From contig NZ_JAMONU010000047.1 in NCBI RefSeq assembly GCF_027066465.1, positions 1 through 15,209 on the forward strand: 15,209 bases of DNA. Direction: 5' to 3'. Position numbers and translations under genes: made by a program. The notes below the pieces were generated by a model, which searched no databases, was not told the origin of the DNA, and saw only the letters and a list, made by a program, of their open reading frames with translations. This DNA is from Thermococcus sp. (GTDB lineage: Archaea > Methanobacteriota_B > Thermococci > Thermococcales > Thermococcaceae). Below, in pieces: positions 1 through 5,792 of the stretch (position 1 is the first letter of the stretch; each line of letters opens with the position of its first letter).

Positions 1-607
1 TTATGACCTCCTCGGCCCTCTTCTCCTTTCCGAGGATTTTTCCAGCTAAGAGGAGCGACTTGAAGAAGACCGGGTCTGTGAAGTTCTTCAGCGTTCCGTA
101 GCTGAGGACCACGACAGGGATTCCCGTCTTTTCCTGAACTTCATCGGCGGTCTGCCTGCTCACGAAGACCATGAAGATGACCTGCGGGTGGACCTTAATC
201 AGGGCCTCCATGTCAGGGAGCTTTCCGGGACCGCCTGGCCCGATGACCGGCAGTTTGAGAAGCTCGGGATGGGCCAGTATGTATGGCCTCCCGTAGGGGA
301 AGCGCTTCTCGAACTCCTCGATTCCGACGACGTCTTTGGTGGCGTTGAGGTAGACGAGGATTCTCAAAGCTCCCGGTCCAACGGCAACGACCCTTGTTAC
401 GTTTGCCGGAACCTTCACGGTTCTTCCGAGCATGTCGGTGACGGTGATGTACTTCTGTGCTTCAGCGGGCGTCGAAGAGGAAACAGTGGAAGTTGCAGTC
501 TTTGTCGGGGAAGTGCTCGCACCAGAGCCGCTGCCTATACATCCGGCCATTGAAACGGCCAGAAGGACTATGAAAACGGCCAAAACTTTCCTCCAGTCAA
601 ACCTCAT
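1..607 (-). CDS. ABC-importer substrate-binding lipoprotein (Fe/cobalamin type), 3' end beyond window
   Basis: About 202 codons are visible before the left window edge and the C-terminal part is missing. Residues 1-23 form an archaeal lipoprotein signal: basic start (MRFDWRK), hydrophobic run, then lipobox MAGC with the lipidated Cys at 23. A Ser/Thr-rich linker follows (about 24-50). The folded domain opens with TVTDMLGRTVKVP, the usual beginning of Peripla_BP_2 proteins that bind iron-siderophore, heme or cobalamin-like ligands, and continues with the PDMEALIKVHPQVIF helix-strand typical of this fold. It should sit on the outer face of the membrane and deliver ligand to a permease/ATPase pair, presumably encoded further left. 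Its ATG (607) lies inside the end of the FmdE gene (11-base overlap), so the two are translationally coupled. The ligand cannot be read from the sequence; a metal complex is inferred from the FmdE partner. Confidence 0.85.
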   Translation of the reverse strand, partial: MRFDWRKVLAVFIVLLAVSMAGCIGSGSGASTSPTKTATSTVSSSTPAEAQKYITVTDMLGRTVKVPANVTRVVAVGPGALRILVYLNATKDVVGIEEFEKRFPYGRPYILAHPELLKLPVIGPGGPGKLPDMEALIKVHPQVIFMVFVSRQTADEVQEKTGIPVVVLSYGTLKNFTDPVFFKSLLLAGKILGKEKRAEEVI

Positions 608-1292
608 CTCCCTTCACCTCAACTATTCCCCTACCTATAACGGCGTAGTATTTCTCCCCGGCGCATTTCAGGCAGAACGGTTTTCCGTTCCGGTAAACAA
701 TCCGGCTCGCCATTGCAAGCTCGTTGCACCTTGAACAGCGGACGCTCTCAAAAATCGGGGCAGGCTCTATGGGCCTAACCTTCACGCGCTCTACTTTGAA
801 CTCATCCTTTGGAAGCCGCAACATCTTGTAGGCGATTTCCTCCCAGAGTTCCCAGAGGCGCTTTCTCTCCTCGGGGGTTCCCCTGCGCTCCTTCACCACC
901 TTGTCGAACAGCTCAACGGCCTCGGGAGGGTAATACTTCCGGAGCCTCTCACCGTCGGCGTAAACCCTGACGCCGGTCCAGTCCGAGCGCTTAACGAGTG
1001 TGAGCGCCGTTTTACCGAGGTCGAGGTATATCAGCGAGTTGTTGCCGAGGGTGCAGCCCGTCGTTACCTGAACGCCGTCGGCAAAGCAGCTGTTGCTCTC
1101 AACTATTGCAAGGATTCTTTCATCAACGCTTCCCTCGTAGTCAAGCCGTCCCACCCCGAGTTCCTCCATCGCTATAATCGAGGCCCTTATCCCGAGCGCG
1201 AGGTAGGGACAGACGTGCCCGTGAAACTCCCTAGCGTAGCGCAGGATTCCCTCGTAATCCCTGGCCTCAACAAGACTGTTGAGGGTCAGCAT
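597..1292 (-). CDS. FmdE-family metal-binding protein with C-terminal zinc finger
   Basis: 231 residues. The N-terminal domain matches the FmdE family (named after a protein linked to formylmethanofuran dehydrogenase). It has the signature FHGHVCP at residues 23-29, and a second cluster with Cys69, Asp72, Gln75 and Cys80 (SCFADGVQ...GC) that would complete a metal site. A short C-terminal treble-clef-like zinc ribbon has Cys186, Cys189, Cys207 and Cys210. Family members bind zinc or other metals; their biochemical role is poorly defined. Thermococcus does not make methane, so the name should not be taken as function. GGTGAT at 1296-1301 supports the ATG at 1292. It is the first gene of an operon with the substrate-binding lipoprotein (11-base overlap), which suggests metal uptake or sensing. 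Its promoter is uncertain: TTTTAAC at 1323-1329 and the symmetric TATA at 1361-1368 are both candidates on this strand. Confidence 0.88.
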   Translation of the reverse strand: MLTLNSLVEARDYEGILRYAREFHGHVCPYLALGIRASIIAMEELGVGRLDYEGSVDERILAIVESNSCFADGVQVTTGCTLGNNSLIYLDLGKTALTLVKRSDWTGVRVYADGERLRKYYPPEAVELFDKVVKERRGTPEERKRLWELWEEIAYKMLRLPKDEFKVERVKVRPIEPAPIFESVRCSRCNELAMASRIVYRNGKPFCLKCAGEKYYAVIGRGIVEVKGDEV

Positions 1293-1358
1293 CGTATCAC
1301 CAACTTCAAAAGAGGTAGCACGCTTTTAACGGTTTTGGTTCATATGTTTGCACACACA

Positions 1359-1370
1359 CAAAATTTAAAG
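1359..1370 (+). promoter_or_regulatory. TATA box of the NifX-like gene
   Basis: AAAATTTAAAG centred about 40 bases ahead of the ATG at 1405. Transcription would start near 1390, giving a leader just long enough for the GGTGGG ribosome site at 1394-1399. The core ATTTAAA is nearly symmetric, so the same box could also serve the divergent FmdE gene. Confidence 0.5.
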
Positions 1371-1404
1371 GTGAAGTGTCATTCATAATTTTTGGTGGGC
1401 TAAA

Positions 1405-1734
1405 ATGAGGGTAGCTGTTCCAGTCGAGGAGCCGTCTTTCAACTCCAAGGTGTCAGAGCACTTTGGAAAGGCTAAATACGTTGCGGTGTTCCTCGTAACG
1501 GGAAGAAAGCTCAGCGGGGCCGAATTGATAGAACTTCCTGAGGGGCACACTCCGGGTGAACTGCCAGCCCTCCTCAAAGAAAAGTGCGTTGACGTGCTGC
1601 TCGCCAACAGGGTCGGAGGGAGGGCGCTCTCGCACTTTCAAGCCCTTGGAATCAAGGTAATCACTGGAGCAGAGGGACGTGCAATTGACGTAGTTAGGTT
1701 GTTCTTAAAGTCCATAGAAAGCACCGAATCTTAA
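1405..1734 (+). CDS. NifX/NifB-like dinitrogenase iron-molybdenum cofactor family protein
   Basis: 109 residues forming one small alpha/beta domain of the Nitro_FeMo-Co family. It opens with MRVAVPVEE, followed by the conserved VSEHFGKAKYVAVF (the family's S-x-H-F-G motif). The second half, CVDVLLANRVGGRALSHFQALGIKVITGA, is the typical glycine-turn and final strand. In nitrogen fixers such domains carry FeMo-cofactor or Fe-S precursors. In Thermococcales, which generally lack nitrogenase, stand-alone copies are common and their cargo is unknown; an iron-sulfur or molybdenum/tungsten species is a guess. GGTGGG at 1394-1399 fixes the start. It stands alone between the divergent FmdE operon and the first TDT gene. 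Confidence 0.9.
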   Translation: MRVAVPVEEPSFNSKVSEHFGKAKYVAVFLVTGRKLSGAELIELPEGHTPGELPALLKEKCVDVLLANRVGGRALSHFQALGIKVITGAEGRAIDVVRLFLKSIESTES

Positions 1735-1757
1735 GACTACCGATGTTCAGGGGTAGG

Positions 1758-1766
1758 GTTTTCAAC
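1758..1766. promoter_or_regulatory. Core SurR-type site (GTTn3AAC) upstream of the first TDT gene
   Basis: GTTTTCAAC matches the palindromic core GTTn3AAC bound by SurR, the redox-sensitive sulfur-response regulator of Thermococcales. It lies about 14 bases upstream of the TATA box of the TDT gene, where SurR activates in Pyrococcus. The extra n5GTT half is absent on both sides. A six-base match alone can arise by chance, so this is weaker than the site at 4420-4436, although the two share the same nine-base core (one is the reverse complement of the other). Confidence 0.35.
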
Positions 1767-1779
1767 CTTAGACTCAAGA

Positions 1780-1792
1780 AATATTTAAATTT
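1780..1792 (+). promoter_or_regulatory. TATA box of the first TDT gene
   Basis: AATATTTAAATTT centred about 37 bases upstream of the ATG at 1823, a strong archaeal TATA element. Transcription would begin near 1811, giving a short leader with the GGTGA ribosome site at 1812-1816. Confidence 0.65.
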
Positions 1793-1822
1793 TCTCATAT
1801 GATACAACTTTGGTGAAAAAAC

Positions 1823-2827
1823 ATGAAGGTCGGCGTTAAGGATTTCGCTCCCAGCTGGTTCGCGAGCGTTATGGGCACTGGCGCACTGGCTTTGGTAAGT
1901 CTTGCCTACTCCCAGAGGCTTTATCTGCTAAAGGAAATCGCCGTAACATTAACGTATCTGAATACCGCGCTCTTTTTGATTCTCCTGGTTCCTTGGAGCA
2001 TTAGGTGGATTAAATACCGAGAAAACGCTCTCAGCGACCTCAGGCATCCAGTTATAAGCCACTTCTATGGAACGATAGCCGTCGCGATGCTAGTTCTGTC
2101 AGCAGATTACCTCTTCATAGTTAAGAACGTGATTACCGCAAAGGCTTTCTGGTTCGTGGGAACGACCCTCACGGTTTTCTTTGCCCTGCTAATTCCATAT
2201 ATAATGTTCGTTGAGAAGGAGGTGGACATAAAGGCGGTGACACCTGCGTGGTTTATACCTCCAGTTGGACTGATAGTGATACCCCTGAGCGGCTCAAGGA
2301 TAGCCGTCATGTACTCCGGAACGGTTAGGGAAGTCCTGTATGCGGTGAACTACTTTGCATGGGGTTCGGGCTTTTTCCTGTATCTGGCGCTGTTCTCAAT
2401 AGTCATGTACAGGTTCATAAGGCACGAGCCCATGCCATGCGGGATGGCCCCGGCAATATGGATAAACCTCGGTCCTATTGGGGCGGGAACATCAACCCTG
2501 TACTCCCTAATCAGTGCCAGCACCTTCCTCAGAGTTAAGGAGCCATTCTTTGCTTTCGGGCTGATATTCTGGGGCTTCGGCGTGTGGTGGCTGATAATGG
2601 CAGTTGTGATGACGCTCCACTACATCAGGAGGCTCAATCTCCCCTACAGCCTCGCATGGTGGGCCTTTATCTTCCCTCTGGGCGCATACGTTAGCGCCAC
2701 CCACAACGTGGGTAAAACACTTGGAATCGGGGCAATAGATGCCTTTGGATTCGCACTCTACTGGCTTCTCCTCTCCCTCTGGGTGATTACAGGGTTCAAA
2801 ACGATAAGATACGTGCTACTCAAATGA
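1823..2827 (+). CDS. TDT/SLAC1-family anion transporter, copy 1
   Basis: 334 residues, almost entirely hydrophobic, with about ten predicted membrane helices as expected for the tellurite-resistance/dicarboxylate transporter (TDT, voltage-dependent anion channel) family. Family marks are FAPSWFASVMGTGAL at residues 8-22, then RWIKYRENALSDLRHPV with the conserved loop HFYGT. Near the end is SLAWWAFIFPLGAY, also typical. The superfamily includes TehA, malate transporters, plant SLAC1 and the fungal sulfite pump SSU1. Substrate here is unknown; sulfite or another small anion is inferred from the TauE neighbour. It is a clear paralogue of the gene at 5793-6794, sharing WFASVMGTGA, DLRHP, GWG/WGSGFFLYL and WWAFIFPLGA. 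The 3' end faces the ACR3-like gene with only 7 bases between. A SurR-like core and strong TATA precede it. Confidence 0.93.
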   Translation: MKVGVKDFAPSWFASVMGTGALALVSLAYSQRLYLLKEIAVTLTYLNTALFLILLVPWSIRWIKYRENALSDLRHPVISHFYGTIAVAMLVLSADYLFIVKNVITAKAFWFVGTTLTVFFALLIPYIMFVEKEVDIKAVTPAWFIPPVGLIVIPLSGSRIAVMYSGTVREVLYAVNYFAWGSGFFLYLALFSIVMYRFIRHEPMPCGMAPAIWINLGPIGAGTSTLYSLISASTFLRVKEPFFAFGLIFWGFGVWWLIMAVVMTLHYIRRLNLPYSLAWWAFIFPLGAYVSATHNVGKTLGIGAIDAFGFALYWLLLSLWVITGFKTIRYVLLK

Positions 2828-2834
2828 AAGAGAA

Positions 2835-3860
2835 TCAGGAAACAGAGGGGGTTCCCTCCTCAAGAACCCTGCACTTCCAGAGGCCGGCGATTTTTCTCCA
2901 CATTTTAACGTAGCCAACCAAGAACGGTATTTGAACTATGGGAGTTATCGCGGGGGGTATTGCCATCATTCCCATTCCGGCCGCGAGGGCTATTGCCATG
3001 GCAGTTCCCTCGTTCTTTCCTACCGAGGTAAACGTCATCGCCATGTGGTCCCTGTAAGAGATTCCAAGTGCCCTGTTGAGGAGCGTCATAAAGGTCAGCG
3101 ACACTGTGTAGTAAACAACAAGCGGAAGCAGGGCGAGGCCCACGATTTCAGGCTTGCCTGCTATGACTCTGGCCTTTTCCATGAATATTAGAAAGACTAT
3201 CGCGTACATGCCGAGGAGGGAAACCGCCGGAAAGGCGGGTCGGATTCTGAGGAATCCCTCCGAACCCATACGGGAGATTAGGTAGTGCCTTGTTGCTACA
3301 CCGAGCACCATTGGAACTATGACCACTATCAGGATTGTCTTAACGAGCAACCAGGCGGATATTGGGACATGGTAGCTTGCCGCGAAGACCTTTAGCCAGC
3401 CGGGCACGGTTACGATTGCCAGCGTGAAGCTGAGGGCCACGATTATCGTCGCCAGCTCAAGGTTGCCCTTGGTAAACCCCGTGTACGCTATGCTCATCGA
3501 GGAGCACGGCACGACAACTGCGAGCAGAAGACCGAGCACAAGCAGGTGGTTCATTGGATGGAACGAGTTTACCAGGAGAACCGAGGCATACATTATCAGG
3601 GGGGACAGCACGAGCCCCATGAAGAGGGCTATTGTGAGTTGCTTCCAGAGTTTAGCACTGTTCTTAAGCTCCCCCACGCGGAGGTTAATCATCATGGGAT
3701 AAATCATGCTTATAACGACGAGCATGTTGAGGGTTTTAAGCGTTTCATGGTAAGGTTTTAGGTTCGCGTGCACCCCAACGTAAAAGCCGGCTATCATAGA
3801 GAGCGTAACGTAAAGGGGAAGGTACCTGTCGAGATGGTTCTTGAGCCTCAACCAGTCCAT
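2835..3860 (-). CDS. ACR3/bile-acid:sodium-symporter (BASS) superfamily transporter
   Basis: 341 residues from ATG 3860, with about ten hydrophobic helices. LLLAVVVPCSSMSIAYTGF followed by KGNLELATIIVALSF resembles the discontinuous helix of ACR3 arsenite exporters, including the invariant-type Pro-Cys and the K-G-N segment. SVGKNEGTAMAIALA corresponds to the second crossover helix of the BASS fold. It therefore looks like an efflux carrier or sodium-coupled anion carrier; arsenite is possible, but no ArsR or arsenate reductase is nearby. A GTG at 3869 is in frame, but GGAGGGTGAT (3864-3873) overlaps it and is correctly spaced for the ATG at 3860. The start lies 5 bases after the UspA stop, so the two genes form one operon. 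Confidence 0.85.
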   Translation of the reverse strand: MDWLRLKNHLDRYLPLYVTLSMIAGFYVGVHANLKPYHETLKTLNMLVVISMIYPMMINLRVGELKNSAKLWKQLTIALFMGLVLSPLIMYASVLLVNSFHPMNHLLVLGLLLAVVVPCSSMSIAYTGFTKGNLELATIIVALSFTLAIVTVPGWLKVFAASYHVPISAWLLVKTILIVVIVPMVLGVATRHYLISRMGSEGFLRIRPAFPAVSLLGMYAIVFLIFMEKARVIAGKPEIVGLALLPLVVYYTVSLTFMTLLNRALGISYRDHMAMTFTSVGKNEGTAMAIALAAGMGMMAIPPAITPIVQIPFLVGYVKMWRKIAGLWKCRVLEEGTPSVS

Positions 3861-3865
3861 AAAAA

Positions 3866-4327
3866 TCACCCTCCTGCCTTTATGATGAGAACCGGTTTAG
3901 ACGTCTCCTTCAGAACTCTCATTGTTGTTGAACCGAGGAGCTCCCTGGAGAACCCAAGCCGACCGTGACTCGGAAGGAAGATAAGGGAAACATCCTCCTC
4001 ATTCGCGACGTTGACTATCTCCTTCCAGGGAACCCCAACCCTGACCAGAACTTTCACCTTCGCCGTTCTGAAGGCCCTCTTCAGTCTCTCCCGCTCGGTT
4101 TCGAGTCGCCTCTCCGCGAGTTCCACGAGCTCCCGTTCGACGTCATCAACCGTAACCTCCCCTTTCTCAAATTCGGAGATGTCCTCCAGCACCTCAACTC
4201 TGTCCTCCTCAACGACGTGGAGTAGAACCACTTCCCCCACGGGGAGCTCGTTTCTTCTCTCAAACGCGAGCACCGCACCCTCATAGCCGGGGCTGAAATC
4301 AGTCGGCACGAGCACCTTCCTCAACAT
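3866..4327 (-). CDS. Universal stress protein, UspA family
   Basis: 153 residues with one Usp domain. The N-terminus RKVLVPTDFSPGYEGAV carries the conserved first strand with Asp and the Ser/Pro turn. The C-terminal nucleotide-binding segment reads LPSHGRLGFSRELLGSTTMRVL and ends in KPVLIIKAGG. In ATP-binding Usps the motif is G-x2-G-x9-G-S/T; here the first glycine is proline (P-S-H-G, nine residues, G-S), so the motif is partly altered and ATP binding is uncertain. AGGTGAG directly upstream supports ATG 4327. It is the promoter-proximal gene of a two-gene operon with the ACR3/BASS carrier, a common arrangement in which a Usp is thought to modulate a transporter (inference). Confidence 0.92.
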   Translation of the reverse strand: MLRKVLVPTDFSPGYEGAVLAFERRNELPVGEVVLLHVVEEDRVEVLEDISEFEKGEVTVDDVERELVELAERRLETERERLKRAFRTAKVKVLVRVGVPWKEIVNVANEEDVSLIFLPSHGRLGFSRELLGSTTMRVLKETSKPVLIIKAGG

Positions 4328-4370
4328 CTATCTCACCTGATATATCTTTCATTTTAGATATTTTTCATGT

Positions 4371-4386
4371 GTTAGGTAAACCTAAC
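4371..4386. promoter_or_regulatory. Perfect palindrome between TATA box and start site of the usp operon (candidate operator)
   Basis: GTTAGGT AA ACCTAAC is a perfect 7-base inverted repeat with a 2-base spacer. It begins directly next to the TATA box of the minus-strand usp promoter (4387-4398) and covers the interval up to the expected transcription start near 4367. A protein bound here would block RNA polymerase loading, so a repressor operator is the natural reading. The regulator is not known; the GbsR/MarR-like protein encoded at 6781-7251 is one candidate. Confidence 0.55.
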
Positions 4387-4398
4387 GCTTTTTAAAGG
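4387..4398 (-). promoter_or_regulatory. TATA box of the usp-transporter operon
   Basis: Read on the minus strand the box is CCTTTAAAAAGC, a good BRE/TATA match, about 60 bases ahead of the ATG at 4327. That predicts a leader of roughly 40 bases, unusually long next to the other genes here. The leader contains GATATATC at 4339-4346. Confidence 0.6.
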
Positions 4399-4419
4399 TT
4401 TCTGGTCAGATTCGTCCAG

Positions 4420-4436
4420 AACTATTGGTTGAAAAC
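4420..4436. promoter_or_regulatory. Extended SurR binding motif (GTTn3AACn5GTT, minus strand)
   Basis: On the plus strand the sequence is AAC-TATTG-GTT-GAA-AAC, so the minus strand reads GTT-TTC-AAC-CAATA-GTT, a perfect match to the full SurR consensus described for Pyrococcus furiosus. It ends about 13 bases ahead of the TATA box of the ferredoxin-like gene, the position from which SurR activates. It also lies about 22 bases upstream of the divergent usp TATA box, so it could influence both. SurR loses DNA binding when oxidised by elemental sulfur. The prediction is that the ferredoxin-like gene is on without sulfur and off with it. The site is seen; binding is inferred. Confidence 0.6.
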
Positions 4437-4448
4437 ATATACATATGA

Positions 4449-4463
4449 AAAATTTTTTAAATT
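4449..4463 (+). promoter_or_regulatory. TATA box of the ferredoxin-like gene
   Basis: AAAATTTTTTAAATT centred about 40 bases ahead of ATG 4495. Transcription would start near 4482, leaving a leader that holds the GGGGTGG ribosome site at 4484-4490. This argues against any start upstream of 4495. Confidence 0.6.
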
Positions 4464-4494
4464 TAGTCGAACACCCTCAGTTGGGGGTGGAAGA

Positions 4495-4908
4495 ATGTCA
4501 GAAGGAGAAGCTCCCATCGTTGGAAAGGACGCCCTGGGACGTCCGGTTAAGGACCTGAGCGTTATTCCCTGGTGGGGAATAGACAGGCGGGAAATCGAAT
4601 GGTACCCTAAGATACACTATGAGAACTGCGCCGGTTGCGGGATATGCTTCATAACCTGCGGGAGAAGGGTGTTCGACTGGGACAGGGAGAAAGGCAGACC
4701 CATAGTTGCAATGCCCTACAACTGCATGGTGGGCTGTTCAACCTGCGCGACCCTCTGTCCGTGCAACGCAATAGAGTTCCCACCAAAGGAGTACGTTAAA
4801 AAGCTTGTCATTGAAAACGGGATTATAAGAAAAGCCTTTGAGATTACAAAACCCCTTACAAAGAGGGAAAGCGAACCAACGGGAACGGAGAGTGTATTCA
4901 ACCCATAG
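4495..4908 (+). CDS. 2x[4Fe-4S] ferredoxin-like protein with N- and C-terminal extensions
   Basis: 137 residues. Two cluster motifs are visible: Cys45-x2-Cys48-x2-Cys51-x3-Cys55, and Cys77-x3-Cys81-x2-Cys84-x3-Cys88-Pro, with an additional Cys90. This is a dicluster ferredoxin core of about 50 residues. It is preceded by a 44-residue segment rich in Trp/Pro (SVIPWWGIDRREIEWYP) and followed by a 45-residue tail, so it is longer than an ordinary 60-80 residue ferredoxin. It is probably a soluble electron-transfer subunit or partner of an oxidoreductase. No catalytic subunit is adjacent, so the partner is unknown. A start 22 codons earlier (TTG 4429) would fall inside the SurR site and promoter and is rejected; GGTGG at 4486-4490 supports ATG 4495. 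Its last 11 bases overlap the tail of the convergent TauE gene. Confidence 0.88.
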   Translation: MSEGEAPIVGKDALGRPVKDLSVIPWWGIDRREIEWYPKIHYENCAGCGICFITCGRRVFDWDREKGRPIVAMPYNCMVGCSTCATLCPCNAIEFPPKEYVKKLVIENGIIRKAFEITKPLTKRESEPTGTESVFNP

Positions 4909-5635
4909 ACACAATGAGCGTTTTGACCGCAATTACGTACATTATAACCCCTATCACCTTTTTTACCTGCTCAGAGCTCATCCTGAAGTGCATCAGGTGG
5001 GTTCCAATCCACCCACCGGCTATGGCTGGCACAGCCACCCAGAGAAGTAGCTCCCAGCTGAGAACACCCATTCTCCAGTACGTGAGAAAGCCGCTGAGGG
5101 ACGAGAAGAAGACAACCAAGGCGGTCGTTGCGGCAACCTTCTTGGGCTCGTAACCGAGCATTATCAGGGCAGGACTTATGATTCCACCACCGCCCACCCC
5201 CAGAAGACCCCCAAGAAAACCTGCAACACCCCCTATAATCGAGCCCTCCAGCACATGATTCCCGCCTGTGCCACCCCTCCTCGGTTTAAAGAAAATCATC
5301 ATCGTGCCTGAGTAAAGCAGAAAGGCAACAAAAATCCAGAGAACATAGGTTCTGGGAATAAACCTGCCGGAGTACGCACCAAGGGGTGCCATAACCGTTG
5401 CAACGATTAGAATGGGAAGTCCAAAGCGGTGGTCAAGTTTTCCGTGTCTCAGGTTTTTCAAGGTAGCAGACAGCATTGAGAGCGTGTTTATGAAAAGACC
5501 TGCCGGCTTTGCCTCCATCAGAGGCACTCCAAGCCAACCCATAACGGGAACTATTGCTATCGCCGAACCCACACCCCCTATTGAGAACACCACGCTGAGA
5601 ACAAACGCGATTAGCGCCAGCTCTGGATAGTTCAT
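4898..5635 (-). CDS. TauE/SafE-family sulfite/organosulfur exporter
   Basis: 245 residues, about seven to eight hydrophobic helices. The protein shows the internal duplication of the TauE/SafE family. The first half has GVGSAIAIVPVMGWLGVPLMEA; the second has the glycine-rich GGLLGVGGGGIISPALIM followed by KKVAATTALVVFFSSLSG. Members export sulfite, sulfoacetate or related anions, though many are uncharacterised. A GTG at 5644 is in frame, but GAGGTGA (5641-5647) overlaps it and is correctly spaced for ATG 5635. Its 3' end overlaps that of the ferredoxin-like gene by 11 bases. Its presence next to two TDT carriers is the main reason to suspect a sulfur-anion theme. Confidence 0.92.
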   Translation of the reverse strand: MNYPELALIAFVLSVVFSIGGVGSAIAIVPVMGWLGVPLMEAKPAGLFINTLSMLSATLKNLRHGKLDHRFGLPILIVATVMAPLGAYSGRFIPRTYVLWIFVAFLLYSGTMMIFFKPRRGGTGGNHVLEGSIIGGVAGFLGGLLGVGGGGIISPALIMLGYEPKKVAATTALVVFFSSLSGFLTYWRMGVLSWELLLWVAVPAIAGGWIGTHLMHFRMSSEQVKKVIGVIMYVIAVKTLIVSMG

Positions 5636-5680
5636 TAGGTTCACCTCATTTTCTTTTGCCCCTCAAATAGATGAACACGA

Positions 5681-5691
5681 CTTTATAAATC
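5681..5691 (-). promoter_or_regulatory. TATA box of the TauE/SafE gene
   Basis: Minus-strand GATTTATAAAG, about 50 bases ahead of ATG 5635, predicting a leader of roughly 25 bases. Confidence 0.6.
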
Positions 5692-5734
5692 TTTACGTCG
5701 AACTCATTGAACACATTAGACATTTTAGAACCAA

Positions 5735-5747
5735 AAAACTTTTAAGG
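5735..5747 (+). promoter_or_regulatory. TATA box of the second TDT gene
   Basis: AAAACTTTTAAGG, centred about 51 bases ahead of ATG 5793; transcription would begin near 5767. That lies downstream of the in-frame GTG at 5760 and so supports the ATG start. Confidence 0.55.
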
Positions 5748-5792
5748 AACCCTAATTCTGTGAAAAAAGAAATCAAATGGAGGGAGGTTCAT

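Noticed and set aside
188..734. Plus-strand open frames over the lipoprotein/FmdE junction
   Set aside because: They are antisense to the lipobox-bearing and FmdE-motif-bearing frames and carry no family signal.
1338..1362. CA-repeat-like stretch near CACACACACA
   Set aside because: Only five dinucleotide units long, too short to call a meaningful repeat.
4429..4494. N-terminal extension of the ferredoxin-like protein from TTG 4429
   Set aside because: It would place coding sequence across the SurR site and TATA box; the ribosome site GGGGTGG and ATG 4495 fit far better.
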